From: Erwinia rhapontici
GTDB lineage: Bacteria > Pseudomonadota > Gammaproteobacteria > Enterobacterales > Enterobacteriaceae
Reading direction: 5' to 3'
Assembly: GCF_012271765.1 (NCBI RefSeq)
Contig: NZ_VRKO01000010.1
Coordinates: forward strand, 256,884-320,883
DNA length: 64,000 nucleotides
Under the pieces are notes generated by a model. The model was not told the DNA's origin. It saw nothing but the letters and a program-made list of their open reading frames with translations, and did not search any database. The stretch's first letter is position 1, and the number at the start of each line of letters is the position of its first letter. Below, one piece after another: positions 9,077-20,742 of the stretch. Both the position numbers and the translations under genes were made by a program.

Positions 9077-10765
9077 ATGAAAACGCTGCTGATAATCGAT
9101 TCTTCGCTGGGGCTGGCAACGGGCTATCTGGCAAAAAATATCACCACAGCGGCTGCGGCAAGCGCCGGTCTGACTCTGACGGATAATCCGGCAGAAGCGG
9201 ATCAAGTCATTGTGGCAGGCAAAAATATTCCGGCAGACAGCACGCTGAACGGCAAAGCCATTTATCTGGCTGACATCGAACAGCTGCTGCGTCAGCCAGC
9301 CGAGGTGCTGGCAAAGGCGCAAACTCACGCACAACCTTATCAGGCACCGGCGGCATCAGCGGCTGCGCCTGCTGCGGTCAGCACCGGGCCTAAACGTGTT
9401 GTCGCGATTACCGCGTGTCCGACTGGTGTGGCACATACGTTTATGGCCGCCGAAGCCATTGACACCGAAGCGAAAAAACGCGGCTGGTGGGTGAAGGTGG
9501 AAACCCGTGGTTCAGTGGGTGCTGGCAATGCCATTACCGCTGAAGAAGTGGCGGCAGCCGATCTGGTGATTGTTGCGGCAGACATCGAAGTGGACCTGGC
9601 AAAATTTGCCGGTAAGCCGATGTACCGCACCTCTACCAGCCTGGCGCTGAAGAAAACCGCTCAGGAACTGGATAAAGCCGTGGCAGAAGCCCGTGTTTAC
9701 CAGCCTCAGGGTGGACAGTCTGCTGCACAGGATGAGAAAAAAGAGAAAGCAGGGGCCTATCGTCACTTGTTGACCGGTGTGTCCTACATGCTGCCGATGG
9801 TGGTCGCAGGGGGGCTGAGCATTGCCCTGTCCTTCGCCTTTGGTATCACTGCGTTTAAAGAGCAGGGTACGCTGGCAGCAGCGCTGATGCAGATTGGTGG
9901 CAGCAGTGCGTTTGCCCTGATGGTGCCGGTGCTGGCAGGCTTTATCGCCTTCTCGATTGCAGACCGTCCGGGTCTGACGCCTGGCCTGATTGGCGGGATG
10001 CTGGCGACCAGCATTAACGCCGGCTTCCTTGGCGGTATCATCGCCGGTTTCATTGCCGGTTATGCCGCGAAGTTCCTTAGCCAGAAGGTCAAACTACCGA
10101 CCAGCATGGAAGCATTAAAGCCGATTCTGATCATTCCGCTGGTCGCGAGTTTGATTACAGGTCTGCTGATGATCTACGTGGTGGGCAAACCGGTGGCCGG
10201 TATCATGGCAGGTCTGACGGCCTGGCTGGCAAACCTGGGTACGGCTAACGCGGTGGTTCTGGGCGCCATCCTCGGTGGCATGATGTGTACCGATATGGGT
10301 GGCCCGGTGAACAAAGTGGCTTATGCCTTTGGTGTCGGACTGCTCAGTTCGCAAACCTATGCGCCGATGGCGGCGATTATGGCAGCCGGTATGGTGCCAC
10401 CGCTGGCGATGGGTCTGGCAACGCTGGTTGCACGCAGGAAGTTCAACAAAGGTCAGCAGGAAGGGGGCAAAGCGGCGCTGGTACTGGGTCTGTGCTTTAT
10501 CTCTGAAGGTGCGATTCCGTTTGCTGCCCGTGACCCGATGCGCGTTCTGCCTTGCTGCATCATCGGCGGTGCCGTAACCGGCGCAATGTCGATGGCGATT
10601 GGTGCCAAACTGATGGCGCCACACGGTGGTCTGTTTGTCCTGTTAATCCCTGGCGCAATCACTCCGGTCGTCGGTTACCTGGCGGCGATTATCGTGGGTA
10701 CGCTGGTGGCAGGTCTCTCTTACGCGGTGTTGAAACGCCCGGAAGCAGAAGCGCTGAAAGTATAA
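9077..10765 (+). CDS. fruA: Fructose-specific PTS permease EIIB'BC
   Basis: This 562-residue membrane permease takes up fructose and phosphorylates it at carbon 1. A degenerate EIIB-like domain (residues about 1-100) leads to an Ala/Pro-rich linker, then the active EIIB domain with phosphocysteine Cys114 in ITACPTGVAHT. The EIIC domain (residues about 230-555) has eight or more membrane helices. The ATG at 9077 follows AGGAGACGC. Upstream in-frame codons overlap fruK and lack a ribosome site. Last gene of fruBKA, followed by an inverted pair of palindromes that may end transcription. Confidence 0.97.
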   Translation: MKTLLIIDSSLGLATGYLAKNITTAAAASAGLTLTDNPAEADQVIVAGKNIPADSTLNGKAIYLADIEQLLRQPAEVLAKAQTHAQPYQAPAASAAAPAAVSTGPKRVVAITACPTGVAHTFMAAEAIDTEAKKRGWWVKVETRGSVGAGNAITAEEVAAADLVIVAADIEVDLAKFAGKPMYRTSTSLALKKTAQELDKAVAEARVYQPQGGQSAAQDEKKEKAGAYRHLLTGVSYMLPMVVAGGLSIALSFAFGITAFKEQGTLAAALMQIGGSSAFALMVPVLAGFIAFSIADRPGLTPGLIGGMLATSINAGFLGGIIAGFIAGYAAKFLSQKVKLPTSMEALKPILIIPLVASLITGLLMIYVVGKPVAGIMAGLTAWLANLGTANAVVLGAILGGMMCTDMGGPVNKVAYAFGVGLLSSQTYAPMAAIMAAGMVPPLAMGLATLVARRKFNKGQQEGGKAALVLGLCFISEGAIPFAARDPMRVLPCCIIGGAVTGAMSMAIGAKLMAPHGGLFVLLIPGAITPVVGYLAAIIVGTLVAGLSYAVLKRPEAEALKV

Positions 10766-10771
10766 TCTTAT

Positions 10772-10833
10772 CCCCGTAGGGGCGAGGCACGCCTCGCCCG
10801 TTTCACAGGGTCAGGCATGCCTGACCCCTACGG
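10772..10833. repeat. Inverted pair of REP-like palindromes after fruA
   Basis: Two 20-base near-palindromes, 10780-10799 (arms GGGCGAGGC / GCCTCGCCC) and 10808-10827 (arms GGGTCAGGCA / TGCCTGACCC), are enclosed by outer arms CCCCGTAGGGG and CCCCTACGGG. The whole reads as a nested inverted repeat, like a BIME. It lies between convergent fruA and nfo and could terminate both. Confidence 0.8.
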
Positions 10834-10836
10834 GTT

Positions 10837-11679
10837 TTATTTCTGCTCTGACTTCAACCACGCAATTTCATCTTTCCAGATATCCGGATTGACCGTTTCA
10901 AGAATCATCGGGATCCCATCAAAGCGTTTATCCTTCATCAACCAGCTAAATACCGTCTTACCGATATTCCCCTCACCCAGGCTGTGGTGACGATCGACAC
11001 GGCTGTTAAACTCGCTTTTCGCATCATTGAGGTGCATACCGCGCAGATACTGAAAGCCCACGATGCGTTCGAAATCGGCAAACGTCTTCACGCACTCTTC
11101 TTCACTGCGCAGGTCGTAACCCCCGGCAAAGGCGTGGCAGGTATCAATGCAGACACCGACGCGGGATTTATCTTCCACGCCATCAATGATCGCCGCCAGA
11201 TGTTCAAAGCGGAACCCCAGGTTACTGCCCTGACCGGCGGTATTCTCGATCACCGCCGTCACGCCTTCCGTTTTATCCAGCACGATGTTGATCGACTCAG
11301 CAATGCGCTGAAGGCAGTCGTCTTCGCTGATTTGATGCAGGTGGCTACCGGGGTGGAAATTCAACAACGTCAGCCCCAATTGCTGGCAGCGTGTCACTTC
11401 ATCGAGGAAAGCTTCGCGTGATTTTTCCAGGGCCTCCTCTACCGGGTGGCCGAGGTTGATCAGATAGCTGTCGTGGGGCAGGATTTGCCCGGGAGTGTAG
11501 TGATACTTTTCACAGGCAGTGCGAAAGGCCGAAATCACTTCATCAGTCAGCGGAGCCGCGCGCCACTGACGCTGATTTTTCGTAAAGAGCGCGAAAGCAG
11601 TGGCTTCCAGTTCGTATGCGCGTTCAACCGCTTTATCCACACCGCCAGCTGCGCTGACGTGGGCACCGATATATTTCAT
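10837..11679 (-). CDS. nfo: Endonuclease IV (AP endonuclease)
   Basis: This 280-residue TIM-barrel enzyme cuts DNA at abasic sites and removes 3'-blocking groups in base excision repair. Trinuclear zinc ligands lie in the conserved blocks [41 protein letters not shown] and ILETVNPD. Length and both ends agree with E. coli Nfo. In E. coli the gene is part of the SoxRS regulon. I did not identify a SoxS box with confidence. It lies convergent to fruA with only a palindrome pair between. Confidence 0.97.
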   Translation of the reverse strand: MKYIGAHVSAAGGVDKAVERAYELEATAFALFTKNQRQWRAAPLTDEVISAFRTACEKYHYTPGQILPHDSYLINLGHPVEEALEKSREAFLDEVTRCQQLGLTLLNFHPGSHLHQISEDDCLQRIAESINIVLDKTEGVTAVIENTAGQGSNLGFRFEHLAAIIDGVEDKSRVGVCIDTCHAFAGGYDLRSEEECVKTFADFERIVGFQYLRGMHLNDAKSEFNSRVDRHHSLGEGNIGKTVFSWLMKDKRFDGIPMILETVNPDIWKDEIAWLKSEQK

Positions 11680-11744
11680 GCCGTTCTCCTGTTAATGGCC
11701 TGCCTAATGGCAGTCAGGTCATCATAACCGGAAAAGTGCGGAAA

Positions 11745-12806
11745 CTATGCCATCAAATGTTGAACCAACAGGTTGATAGCACCACCGCCCACTATCAGCC
11801 AGATAAACAGCGTCAGGCCCAGAAGAATCGGGCGCATCCCGGCGCGCTTCAGTTGGCTGACCTGCGTCGTGACGCCGAGCGCTGCCATGGCCATCGCCAG
11901 AAAGACATTATCCAGCTGGTTAATGGCGTTGACGACGGACTGTGGGAACAGATGGAGAGAGTTAAACAGCGCGACAACAATAAAGAGCAGAGCGAACCAT
12001 GGGAAAGAGAGTGCGCTTTTGCTCTGGGTTTCAGTGGCTGGCTGCATACGCTTCATCTGCCAGTTGAGGATCACCAGGAAGGGGGCCAGCATCATCACGC
12101 GCAGCATTTTACTGATCACCGCCGCGTTCTCTGTTTCCGGGGCGATAGCATGTCCTGCCGCGACCACTTGCGCGACTTCATGCATCGTAGAGCCCGTGTA
12201 AATACCATAGCTTTCAGGTGTCACCGACGGAAACATCTGTAAGACATGCGGATATAACAGCGGATAAAGGAAAATCGCGATAGTGCCAAAGATCACAACC
12301 GTAGCCACGGCCACCGCGACTTTTGAGGCTTCGGCTTTCAGCACGGGTTCTGTTGCCAGCACGGCCGCGGCACCACAGATACTGCTGCCGGCGCCAATCA
12401 ACCAGGCCGTGTCGCGATCCAGCCCGAAGACTTTACGCCCCAGCCAGCAGGCAATAAAGAACGTGGAGCTCAGGGTCATGATATCGATGATCACGCCACT
12501 GATGCCGACGTTGGCTATTTGCTGGAAGGTTAACCGAAAGCCATAGAGAATAATGCCCAGCCGTAGCAACTTCTGCTTTGCCAGCAGAATACCGCTATCG
12601 CAAGACGGATAAATAAGGGGATACAGCGTATTGCCAGCGACGATGCCAAATACAATCGCCAGGGTCAGTGCGCCCAGCCCCAGTCCGGCAACCCAGGGGA
12701 TATTGCCCGCCCAGATAGCCAGCGCGGCAATCCCGCCTGCCAGCGCGAGGCCTGGAATAAAGTGCTGTATCGAGTGATGATGATTTTTGAGAGCGATGTC
12801 AGCCAA
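11745..12806 (-). CDS. yeiH: YeiH, UPF0324 family membrane protein
   Basis: The protein of 353 residues has about ten membrane helices and the family blocks GAGSSICGAAAV, STMHEVAQVVAAG and NAAVISKMLRVM. I chose a TTG start at 12806: it stands seven bases after GGAGGA, and from there the N-terminus aligns residue for residue with E. coli YeiH. The upstream ATG at 12821 has no ribosome site because it lies just before that GGAGGA. The family is of poorly known transport function. In E. coli its expression depends on the divergent LysR regulator YeiE, and sulfite-related roles have been proposed. Function here is inferred only from the family. Confidence 0.88.
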   Translation of the reverse strand: MADIALKNHHHSIQHFIPGLALAGGIAALAIWAGNIPWVAGLGLGALTLAIVFGIVAGNTLYPLIYPSCDSGILLAKQKLLRLGIILYGFRLTFQQIANVGISGVIIDIMTLSSTFFIACWLGRKVFGLDRDTAWLIGAGSSICGAAAVLATEPVLKAEASKVAVAVATVVIFGTIAIFLYPLLYPHVLQMFPSVTPESYGIYTGSTMHEVAQVVAAGHAIAPETENAAVISKMLRVMMLAPFLVILNWQMKRMQPATETQSKSALSFPWFALLFIVVALFNSLHLFPQSVVNAINQLDNVFLAMAMAALGVTTQVSQLKRAGMRPILLGLTLFIWLIVGGGAINLLVQHLMA

Positions 12807-12945
12807 AATATCTTCCTCCATAAGATGATGGCGATATGATGATGGCAACTTACTTAAAAGAGAAATTGATTATATACTTATAATCAACCACTCTAAGTGT
12901 TAAGCGGTCTACTTGTAAGCCACTTTTTTTGTGAAAGGAATGACG

Positions 12946-13812
12946 ATGCATATCACCCTGCGCCAACTGGAAGTCTTCACCGAAGTCCTGAAAAGCGGTT
13001 CAACCACTCAGGCCTCTCAGGTGCTGGCACTTTCCCAGTCAGCGGTCAGTGCCGCATTGGCCGATCTTGAAGGCCAACTGAGTGTCCAGTTGTTTGACCG
13101 GGTCGGCAAACGCCTGGTCATTAACGAACATGGCCGCCTGTTATATCCACGTGCCGTTGGGCTGCTTGAGCAGGCGCAGGATATTGAGCAGTTATTCCGT
13201 GAAGACAACGGGGCATTGCGCGTATCGGCCAGCAGCACCATCGGCAACTATCTGTTACCCGGCATGATCGCCCACTACCGCCGCGATTTCCCGATGCTGC
13301 CTTTAGAGCTGAGCGTCGGTAACAGCCAGGACGTGATTACTGATGTCGCTGATTTTCGGGTGGATATTGGTCTGATTGAAGGGCCATGCCATATGGCTGA
13401 ATTGATCACGGAGCCCTGGCTGGAAGATGAGCTGGTGGTTTTTGCGGCCCCGAATGCCGATATTCTCAACCAGCCGGTGACGTTACAGAGCCTGGCCGCC
13501 GCGCCCTGGATCCTGCGCGAACATGGCTCCGGCACGCGTGAAATCGTCGACTATCTGCTGTTGTCACATCTGCCGCAGTTCGATCTGGCGCTGGAGCTGG
13601 GTAACTCTGAGGCGATTAAAAATGCGGTGCGTCACGGCATGGGGATCAGCTGCCTGTCGCGGAGGGTGATTGCCGAACAACTGGAGATGGGGACGCTGGT
13701 CGAAGTGACCATTCCGTTGCCAAAACTCAAACGCACGCTGTACCGGATTCATCATCGGCAGAAACACCTCTCGAAGGCGCTGAACCGTTTTCTGAGCTAT
13801 TGCACGGAATAA
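12946..13812 (+). CDS. yeiE: LysR-family regulator YeiE
   Basis: This 288-residue activator has an N-terminal winged helix-turn-helix (residues about 2-60, beginning [11 protein letters not shown]) and a two-lobe effector-binding domain. The start at 12946 gives six bases after AAGGA. The ATG at 12940 sits directly on that site. Divergent from yeiH with about 140 bases between starts, which is the usual LysR arrangement and suggests autoregulation and control of yeiH. E. coli YeiE has been linked to lysP, iron and sulfite responses. lysP is the next gene downstream. Confidence 0.93.
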   Translation: MHITLRQLEVFTEVLKSGSTTQASQVLALSQSAVSAALADLEGQLSVQLFDRVGKRLVINEHGRLLYPRAVGLLEQAQDIEQLFREDNGALRVSASSTIGNYLLPGMIAHYRRDFPMLPLELSVGNSQDVITDVADFRVDIGLIEGPCHMAELITEPWLEDELVVFAAPNADILNQPVTLQSLAAAPWILREHGSGTREIVDYLLLSHLPQFDLALELGNSEAIKNAVRHGMGISCLSRRVIAEQLEMGTLVEVTIPLPKLKRTLYRIHHRQKHLSKALNRFLSYCTE

Positions 13813-13816
13813 AACC

Positions 13817-13883
13817 CGGGTCGGGCATGCCCGACCCCTGCGAAATCATGCGCTCTGACAGGGGAGAGCACGCCTCTCCCGTG
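13817..13883. repeat. REP-like palindrome pair after yeiE
   Basis: The palindrome at 13818-13837 has arms GGGTCGGGCA / TGCCCGACCC. A second one near 13862-13880 has arms GGGAGAG / CTCTCCC. The element begins six bases after the yeiE stop and lies before lysP. Confidence 0.75.
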
Positions 13884-14002
13884 TTACGCTAATAATTTCC
13901 CGCCGATCATGAAGCTAACTTATAACGTGGCGTAATCGCTATACGACCCCCGCCAGGTTGCTATAATCGCGCCTTATTTTTTGCAAGGCGCAGCGTTAAA
14001 AC

Positions 14003-15469
14003 ATGGATCATGACACAACAACAACACAACCCACTGGATTAAGACGTGAACTGAAAGCACGTCACTTAACCATGATCGCCATTGGCGGTTCGATTGGCAC
14101 AGGCTTATTTGTCGCCTCAGGTGCCACTATTTCTCAGGCGGGTCCAGGCGGGGCATTACTGTCCTATATGCTGATTGGCCTGATGGTTTACTTCCTGATG
14201 ACCAGCCTCGGTGAGCTGGCGGCCTTTATGCCGGTTTCAGGCTCATTTTCTACCTACGGCGCCAAATACGTCGAAGAAGGCTTCGGTTTCGCGCTGGGCT
14301 GGAACTATTGGTACAACTGGGCGGTCACCATCGCCGTTGACCTCGTTGCTTCACAGCTGGTGATGACCTGGTGGTTCCCGGACACCCCGGGCTGGATCTG
14401 GAGCGCACTGTTCCTCTGCCTGATCTTCCTGCTGAACTACATCTCCGTAAAAGGCTTTGGTGAAGCGGAATACTGGTTCTCATTGATCAAAGTGGTCACC
14501 GTCATCATCTTTATTATCGTGGGTGTAGCGATGATCGTGGGCATTCTGCGCGGCGGTGAAAGTGCAGGCTGGCATAACTGGCAGATTGGTGATGCGCCGT
14601 TTTCTGGTGGCTTTGCCGCGATGATTGGCGTGGCGATGATCGTTGGCTTCTCGTTCCAGGGCACCGAATTAATTGGTATTGCCGCCGGTGAGTCGGAAGA
14701 CCCGGCGAAGAACATTCCGCGTGCCGTTCGTCAGGTATTCTGGCGCATCCTGCTGTTCTATGTGTTTGCGATTCTGGTGATCAGCCTGATTATCCCTTAC
14801 ACCGACCCGAGCCTGCTGCGTAACAATGTGACCGATATCAGCGTCAGCCCGTTCACGCTGGTCTTCCAGCATGCCGGCCTGCTGTCGGCAGCGGCAGTCA
14901 TGAATGCGGTGATCCTGACGGCGGTGCTGTCAGCGGGGAACTCCGGGATGTATGCCTCCACGCGTATGCTCTATACCCTGGCTTCAGAGGGTAAAGCACC
15001 GCGTATCTTCGCCAAACTGTCCAAAGGCGGTGTGCCGCGTAATGCGCTGTATGCCACAACAGTGGTGGCGGGGTTGTGCTTCCTGACCTCGATGTTTGGC
15101 AATCAGACGGTGTACCTGTGGCTGCTGAACACCTCCGGGATGACGGGCTTTATTGCCTGGCTGGGTATTGCTATCAGTCATTATCGTTTCCGTAAAGGGT
15201 ATGTGGCTCAGGGCCGGGATCTGGCCGATCTGCCGTACCGTTCTGGTTTCTTCCCGCTGGGGCCGATCTTTGCGTTTGTGCTGTGTCTGATTATTACCCT
15301 GGGCCAGAACTATCAGGCGTTCCTGTCGGATACCATTGACTGGGGTGGCGTAGCGGCCACCTATATTGGCATCCCGCTGTTCCTGATCATCTGGTTTGGC
15401 TTCAAGCTGACGCGCAAAACGCGTTTTGTGAAGTACAGTGAGATGGAATTCCCTAAGTTCGAAAAGTAA
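14003..15469 (+). CDS. lysP: Lysine-specific permease LysP (APC family)
   Basis: This 488-residue inner-membrane protein imports lysine with protons. The N-terminal signature GLRRELKARHLTMIAIGGSIGTGLF marks the amino acid transporter family, and twelve membrane helices follow. In E. coli LysP also serves as the lysine sensor that holds back CadC at neutral pH. The ATG at 14003 has only a weak ribosome site (AAGGCGCAGCG upstream). The gene ends in a strong intrinsic terminator. Neighbourhood with yeiE-yeiH-nfo is conserved. Confidence 0.97.
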   Translation: MDHDTTTTQPTGLRRELKARHLTMIAIGGSIGTGLFVASGATISQAGPGGALLSYMLIGLMVYFLMTSLGELAAFMPVSGSFSTYGAKYVEEGFGFALGWNYWYNWAVTIAVDLVASQLVMTWWFPDTPGWIWSALFLCLIFLLNYISVKGFGEAEYWFSLIKVVTVIIFIIVGVAMIVGILRGGESAGWHNWQIGDAPFSGGFAAMIGVAMIVGFSFQGTELIGIAAGESEDPAKNIPRAVRQVFWRILLFYVFAILVISLIIPYTDPSLLRNNVTDISVSPFTLVFQHAGLLSAAAVMNAVILTAVLSAGNSGMYASTRMLYTLASEGKAPRIFAKLSKGGVPRNALYATTVVAGLCFLTSMFGNQTVYLWLLNTSGMTGFIAWLGIAISHYRFRKGYVAQGRDLADLPYRSGFFPLGPIFAFVLCLIITLGQNYQAFLSDTIDWGGVAATYIGIPLFLIIWFGFKLTRKTRFVKYSEMEFPKFEK

Positions 15470-15490
15470 TGGCGATGGGATAACAGAAGA

Positions 15491-15515
15491 AGGCGCGGAT
15501 CCCGCGCCTTTTTTT
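15491..15515 (+). terminator. Rho-independent terminator of lysP
   Basis: Stem AGGCGCGG / CCGCGCCT with a short loop is followed by seven T residues, about 20 bases after the lysP stop. Confidence 0.93.
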
Positions 15516-15621
15516 ATCTGAATCATTTATGTCAATAAAACAGACTAAAAATATTACTGATTAGTATTCGCATTTGCTTTATTTTAAGCGGCATTAAATA
15601 CATTTCTAGCAGGTATTGAGA

Positions 15622-16704
15622 ATGAGTCTGACCCAGGAACCCGTGCAGCACGCGGGCAACATCCCGCCTGAAGGTGTCATGGGGCGTTACCACCAGCTGC
15701 TGCGCCACCGACTGTTAATTATGGCCGTACTGGTGCTGGCGATCGCCGCTTCGCTGGTGCTGGACTTCACGCTTGGCCCGTCCGGCCTGTCGTTACAGGT
15801 ATTATGGCAAACGCTGCTGTCACCGGAGACGGTTGATGCCGGTACCCGAGTGATCGTCTGGGACATACGCCTGCCGTATGCGTTGATGGCTGTGGTGGTG
15901 GGCTTAGGACTGGGCCTTGCCGGGGCTGAGATGCAGACCATCCTGAATAACCCGCTGGCCAGCCCGTTTACCCTTGGGGTGTCGTCTGCCGCCGCCTTTG
16001 GTGCTGCACTGGCCATTGTGCTGGGCATTGGTATCCCGGGCATCCCGGACCAGTGGTTTATCTCCGCCAATGCATTTGTCTTTGCGCTGCTGGCTGCACT
16101 GATGCTGGACGCGGTTACGCGCTGGACGCAGGTGTCCACCTCCGGTGTGGTGCTGTTTGGTATCGCGCTGGTGTTTACCTTCAATGCACTGGTCTCGATG
16201 ATGCAGTTTATTGCCAGCGAAGATACTTTGCAGGGGCTGGTATTCTGGACGATGGGCAGCCTGGCGCGCGCCTCGTGGGAAAAGCTGGCGGTGCTCTGCG
16301 TGGCTCTGCTGATCCTGGTGCCGTTCTCGATGTTAAGCGCGTGGAAACTGACGGCGCTGCGTCTGGGTGAAGATAGGGCCGTGAGTTTCGGTATTGATGT
16401 GCGCCGCCTGCGTCTGGTTACGCTGCTGCGCATCAGCGTGATCTCGGCACTGGCGGTGGCGTTTGTCGGCCCGATTGGCTTTATCGGCCTGGTAGCACCG
16501 CATATTGCCCGCATGATTTTTGGTGAGGATCACCGCTTCTATTTGCCCGCCAGTGCGCTGACGGGGGCACTGGTGCTGTCGATGGCATCGGTAGTATCGA
16601 AGAACCTGATCTCTGGCGTCATCATTCCTGTAGGGATTGTCACCTCACTGGTGGGCGTGCCGTTCTTCCTGAGTATTATTCTGCGCCATCGGGGGAGTGT
16701 CTGA
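15622..16704 (+). CDS. FecCD-type iron/siderophore/cobalamin ABC transporter permease
   Basis: The 360-residue protein has about nine to ten membrane helices and typical FecCD blocks such as NPLASPFTLGVSSAAAFGA near residue 115 and GFIGLVAPHIARMI near residue 290. That marks it as the membrane part of a BtuC/FhuB/FecC importer. The ATG at 15622 follows AGCAGG by eight bases. A TTG two codons earlier is less likely. Its stop overlaps the start of the ATPase gene. No periplasmic binding protein or TonB receptor lies in the window. The substrate is therefore open: ferric siderophore, haem and vitamin B12 are all possible. E. coli has the siderophore receptor cirA at this locus. Confidence 0.9.
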   Translation: MSLTQEPVQHAGNIPPEGVMGRYHQLLRHRLLIMAVLVLAIAASLVLDFTLGPSGLSLQVLWQTLLSPETVDAGTRVIVWDIRLPYALMAVVVGLGLGLAGAEMQTILNNPLASPFTLGVSSAAAFGAALAIVLGIGIPGIPDQWFISANAFVFALLAALMLDAVTRWTQVSTSGVVLFGIALVFTFNALVSMMQFIASEDTLQGLVFWTMGSLARASWEKLAVLCVALLILVPFSMLSAWKLTALRLGEDRAVSFGIDVRRLRLVTLLRISVISALAVAFVGPIGFIGLVAPHIARMIFGEDHRFYLPASALTGALVLSMASVVSKNLISGVIIPVGIVTSLVGVPFFLSIILRHRGSV

Positions 16705-17489
16705 TGCAGGGGCTGAAAATTAGCGGTTTCCATGCCGGTTATCCAAAACGTCAGGTGATCAGCAATCTCAATGTTCCGCTGCTGCCACGTGGCAAAATTA
16801 CCGTGCTGTTGGGGCCTAACGGCTGCGGCAAGTCAACGCTGCTGCGCTCGCTGGCCGGGCTGAACCGCGCCAAAGGTGAACTGTGGCTGAACGGTGAAGA
16901 CCTGATGGCGTTGCCGTTTGCCCGCCGTGCCTCACGCGTGGTGTATCTGCCGCAGTCGCTGCCGGCTGGGGTGCATCTGCATGTGCTGGAGTCGATTATT
17001 GTGGCGCAGCGAGCCAGCGGCGGGCGCAGTAATGCCAGCAGCGAAGCCGAAGTGATGGCGCTGCTGGAGCAACTGGGTATCGCGCATCTGGCGCTGAGTT
17101 ATCTTGACCAGCTGTCAGGCGGTCAGAAACAGTTAGTCGGGCTGGCGCAGTCGCTAATCCGCCGCCCGGAGCTGTTGCTGCTGGACGAACCGTTAAGTGC
17201 ACTCGACCTCAATTACCAGTTCCACGTGATGGATTTAGTGCGGCGGGAAACCCGCCTGCGCAACATCGTTACCGTCGTGGTGGTGCATGATATTAATATC
17301 GCGCTGCGTCACAGCGAGCACGTATTGATGCTGCAAAACGGTGAGCTGATTGCCGATGGTTTACCGGAAGCGGTGATTACGCCGGAAAGTCTGGCGCGGG
17401 TGTATGGTGTAAAAGGGCGCATTGAGCGCTGCTCGCAGGGTGTGCCGCAGGTGTTGATTGATGGTTTAGTGGCAGAGGCCATCAGCTAG
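16704..17489 (+). CDS. FecE/FhuC-type ABC transporter ATP-binding protein
   Basis: This 261-residue ATPase has Walker A GPNGCGKST (residues about 36-44), the signature LSGGQKQ, Walker B LLLLDEP and the switch histidine in VVVHDINIA. Its ATG shares a base with the permease stop, so the two genes are translationally coupled and form one importer. It ends just before the 53-bp tandem palindrome array. Confidence 0.93.
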   Translation: MQGLKISGFHAGYPKRQVISNLNVPLLPRGKITVLLGPNGCGKSTLLRSLAGLNRAKGELWLNGEDLMALPFARRASRVVYLPQSLPAGVHLHVLESIIVAQRASGGRSNASSEAEVMALLEQLGIAHLALSYLDQLSGGQKQLVGLAQSLIRRPELLLLDEPLSALDLNYQFHVMDLVRRETRLRNIVTVVVVHDINIALRHSEHVLMLQNGELIADGLPEAVITPESLARVYGVKGRIERCSQGVPQVLIDGLVAEAIS

Positions 17490-17509
17490 CGCGTGCCTGC
17501 CGCAGCAGG

Positions 17510-17690
17510 GACGGGCATGCCCGACCCCTACGTTCAGGGTGGCTACGGTGATATTGGGCAGGGTCGGGCATGGCCGCCCCCTACGTTCAGGGAGGGTACG
17601 GTGATATTGGGCAGGGTCGGGCATGCCCGACCCCTACGTTCAGGAGGGTGCGGTGATCTTGGGTAGGGGCGAGGCATGCCTCGCCCTGGA
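17510..17690. repeat. Tandem array of 53-bp units built on REP-like palindromes
   Basis: Three successive units and part of a fourth begin at about 17513, 17566, 17619 and 17672, a constant 53-base step. Each unit has the palindrome core GGGCATGCCC (or a variant) followed by CCCTACGTTCAGG and GGTGATATTGGGCAGGG. The second copy has a damaged palindrome (CATGGCCGCCCC), and the fourth changes to the GAGGCATGCCTC variant. The array lies between the convergent ABC ATPase and S-formylglutathione hydrolase genes. Confidence 0.9.
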
Positions 17691-17714
17691 TAAGAGATGC
17701 CAACCGTGCGCGAT

Positions 17715-18557
17715 TTACACCAGCAGATGCTGCGCATGGAAGCGCAGGTGATCTTCCACAAAGCTGGCGATAAAGAAGTAGCTATGGTCGTAACCGGGCT
17801 GTTCCCGCACGGTTAACGGATAGTTCAGCTCCAGCGCGATGGCCTCCAGCCGTTGCGGCCTCAGCTGATCGGCGAGGAACTGATCGTTATCGCCCTGATC
17901 GACCAGCATCGGCAGCACGGCACCACCGTTACGCATCAGCCAGCAGCTGTCGTACTGCTTCCACGTGTTGATATCATCCCCCAGATAGGTGCGGAAGGCC
18001 TTCTGCCCCCATGCCACTTCCAGCGGATTCACAATCGGTGCGAACGCCGACGCCGAACTGAATTTACCCGGGTTACGCAGTGCAATCATCAGTGCACCGT
18101 GGCCGCCCATCGAATGCCCCATAATCGCCTGACGATCGCTGACATTGAAATTACCGGCAATCAATGCAGGTAATTCAGTGTTGATGTAATCGTACATGTG
18201 AAAATGATCTGCCCAGGGCGCTTCGGTGGCATTGAGGTAGAAACCGGCACCCTGACCGAGGTCGTAACCGTCGTCGTTGGCAACGCCTTCGCCGCGCGGG
18301 CTGGTATCCGGCATCACCAGCACCAGGCCCAGTTCGGCCGCCACGCGCTGCGCACCGGATTTCACGCTAAAGTTCTCGTCGCTACAGGTCAGTCCCGCCA
18401 GAAAGTAGACCACGGGTGGCGGTGAACTGCTTTTCGGTCCCGGTAAAAAGACGCTGAAGGTCATCGCGCAGTTCAGCGTCTCAGACTGATGCTGGTAGCG
18501 CTGCTGCCAGCCGCCAAACAGGCGATGTTCTTCCAGAAGTTCCAGAGTCGATGGCAT
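17715..18557 (-). CDS. S-formylglutathione hydrolase (FrmB/YeiG type)
   Basis: The 280-residue alpha/beta-hydrolase releases formate from S-formylglutathione, the second step of glutathione-dependent formaldehyde removal. The nucleophile Ser149 is in GHSMGGHG, the acid lies in QGDNDQF (D223/D225) and His258 is in PGYDHSYFF. The Cys in LTCSD near residue 58 is typical of esterase D. The start is 11 bases after the frmA stop, so both form one operon. E. coli has two such enzymes, FrmB and YeiG. Position next to folE speaks for yeiG, linkage to frmA speaks for frmB, so I give no symbol. Confidence 0.93.
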   Translation of the reverse strand: MPSTLELLEEHRLFGGWQQRYQHQSETLNCAMTFSVFLPGPKSSSPPPVVYFLAGLTCSDENFSVKSGAQRVAAELGLVLVMPDTSPRGEGVANDDGYDLGQGAGFYLNATEAPWADHFHMYDYINTELPALIAGNFNVSDRQAIMGHSMGGHGALMIALRNPGKFSSASAFAPIVNPLEVAWGQKAFRTYLGDDINTWKQYDSCWLMRNGGAVLPMLVDQGDNDQFLADQLRPQRLEAIALELNYPLTVREQPGYDHSYFFIASFVEDHLRFHAQHLLV

Positions 18558-18568
18558 CCTTTCCTCTC

Positions 18569-20640
<2,072 letters not shown>

Positions 20641-20742
20641 TCGTTCTCTTATCGTCAGCAACTTAGTTAGTATTATTCACTTTTCGTGATTTTAACCATC
20701 ACTCATCCTGATGGCAACTGAAAATCGGCTCGGGAGTCAAAA

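Noticed and set aside
15687-16514. Antisense frame of 275 codons opposite the FecCD permease
   Set aside because: Ser/Thr/Ala-rich low-complexity translation typical of the reverse of a GC-rich membrane gene, with no ribosome site.
17510-17690. Possible CRISPR array
   Set aside because: Period is a fixed 53 bases and the spacers are copies of each other, not unique sequences. No cas genes are near.
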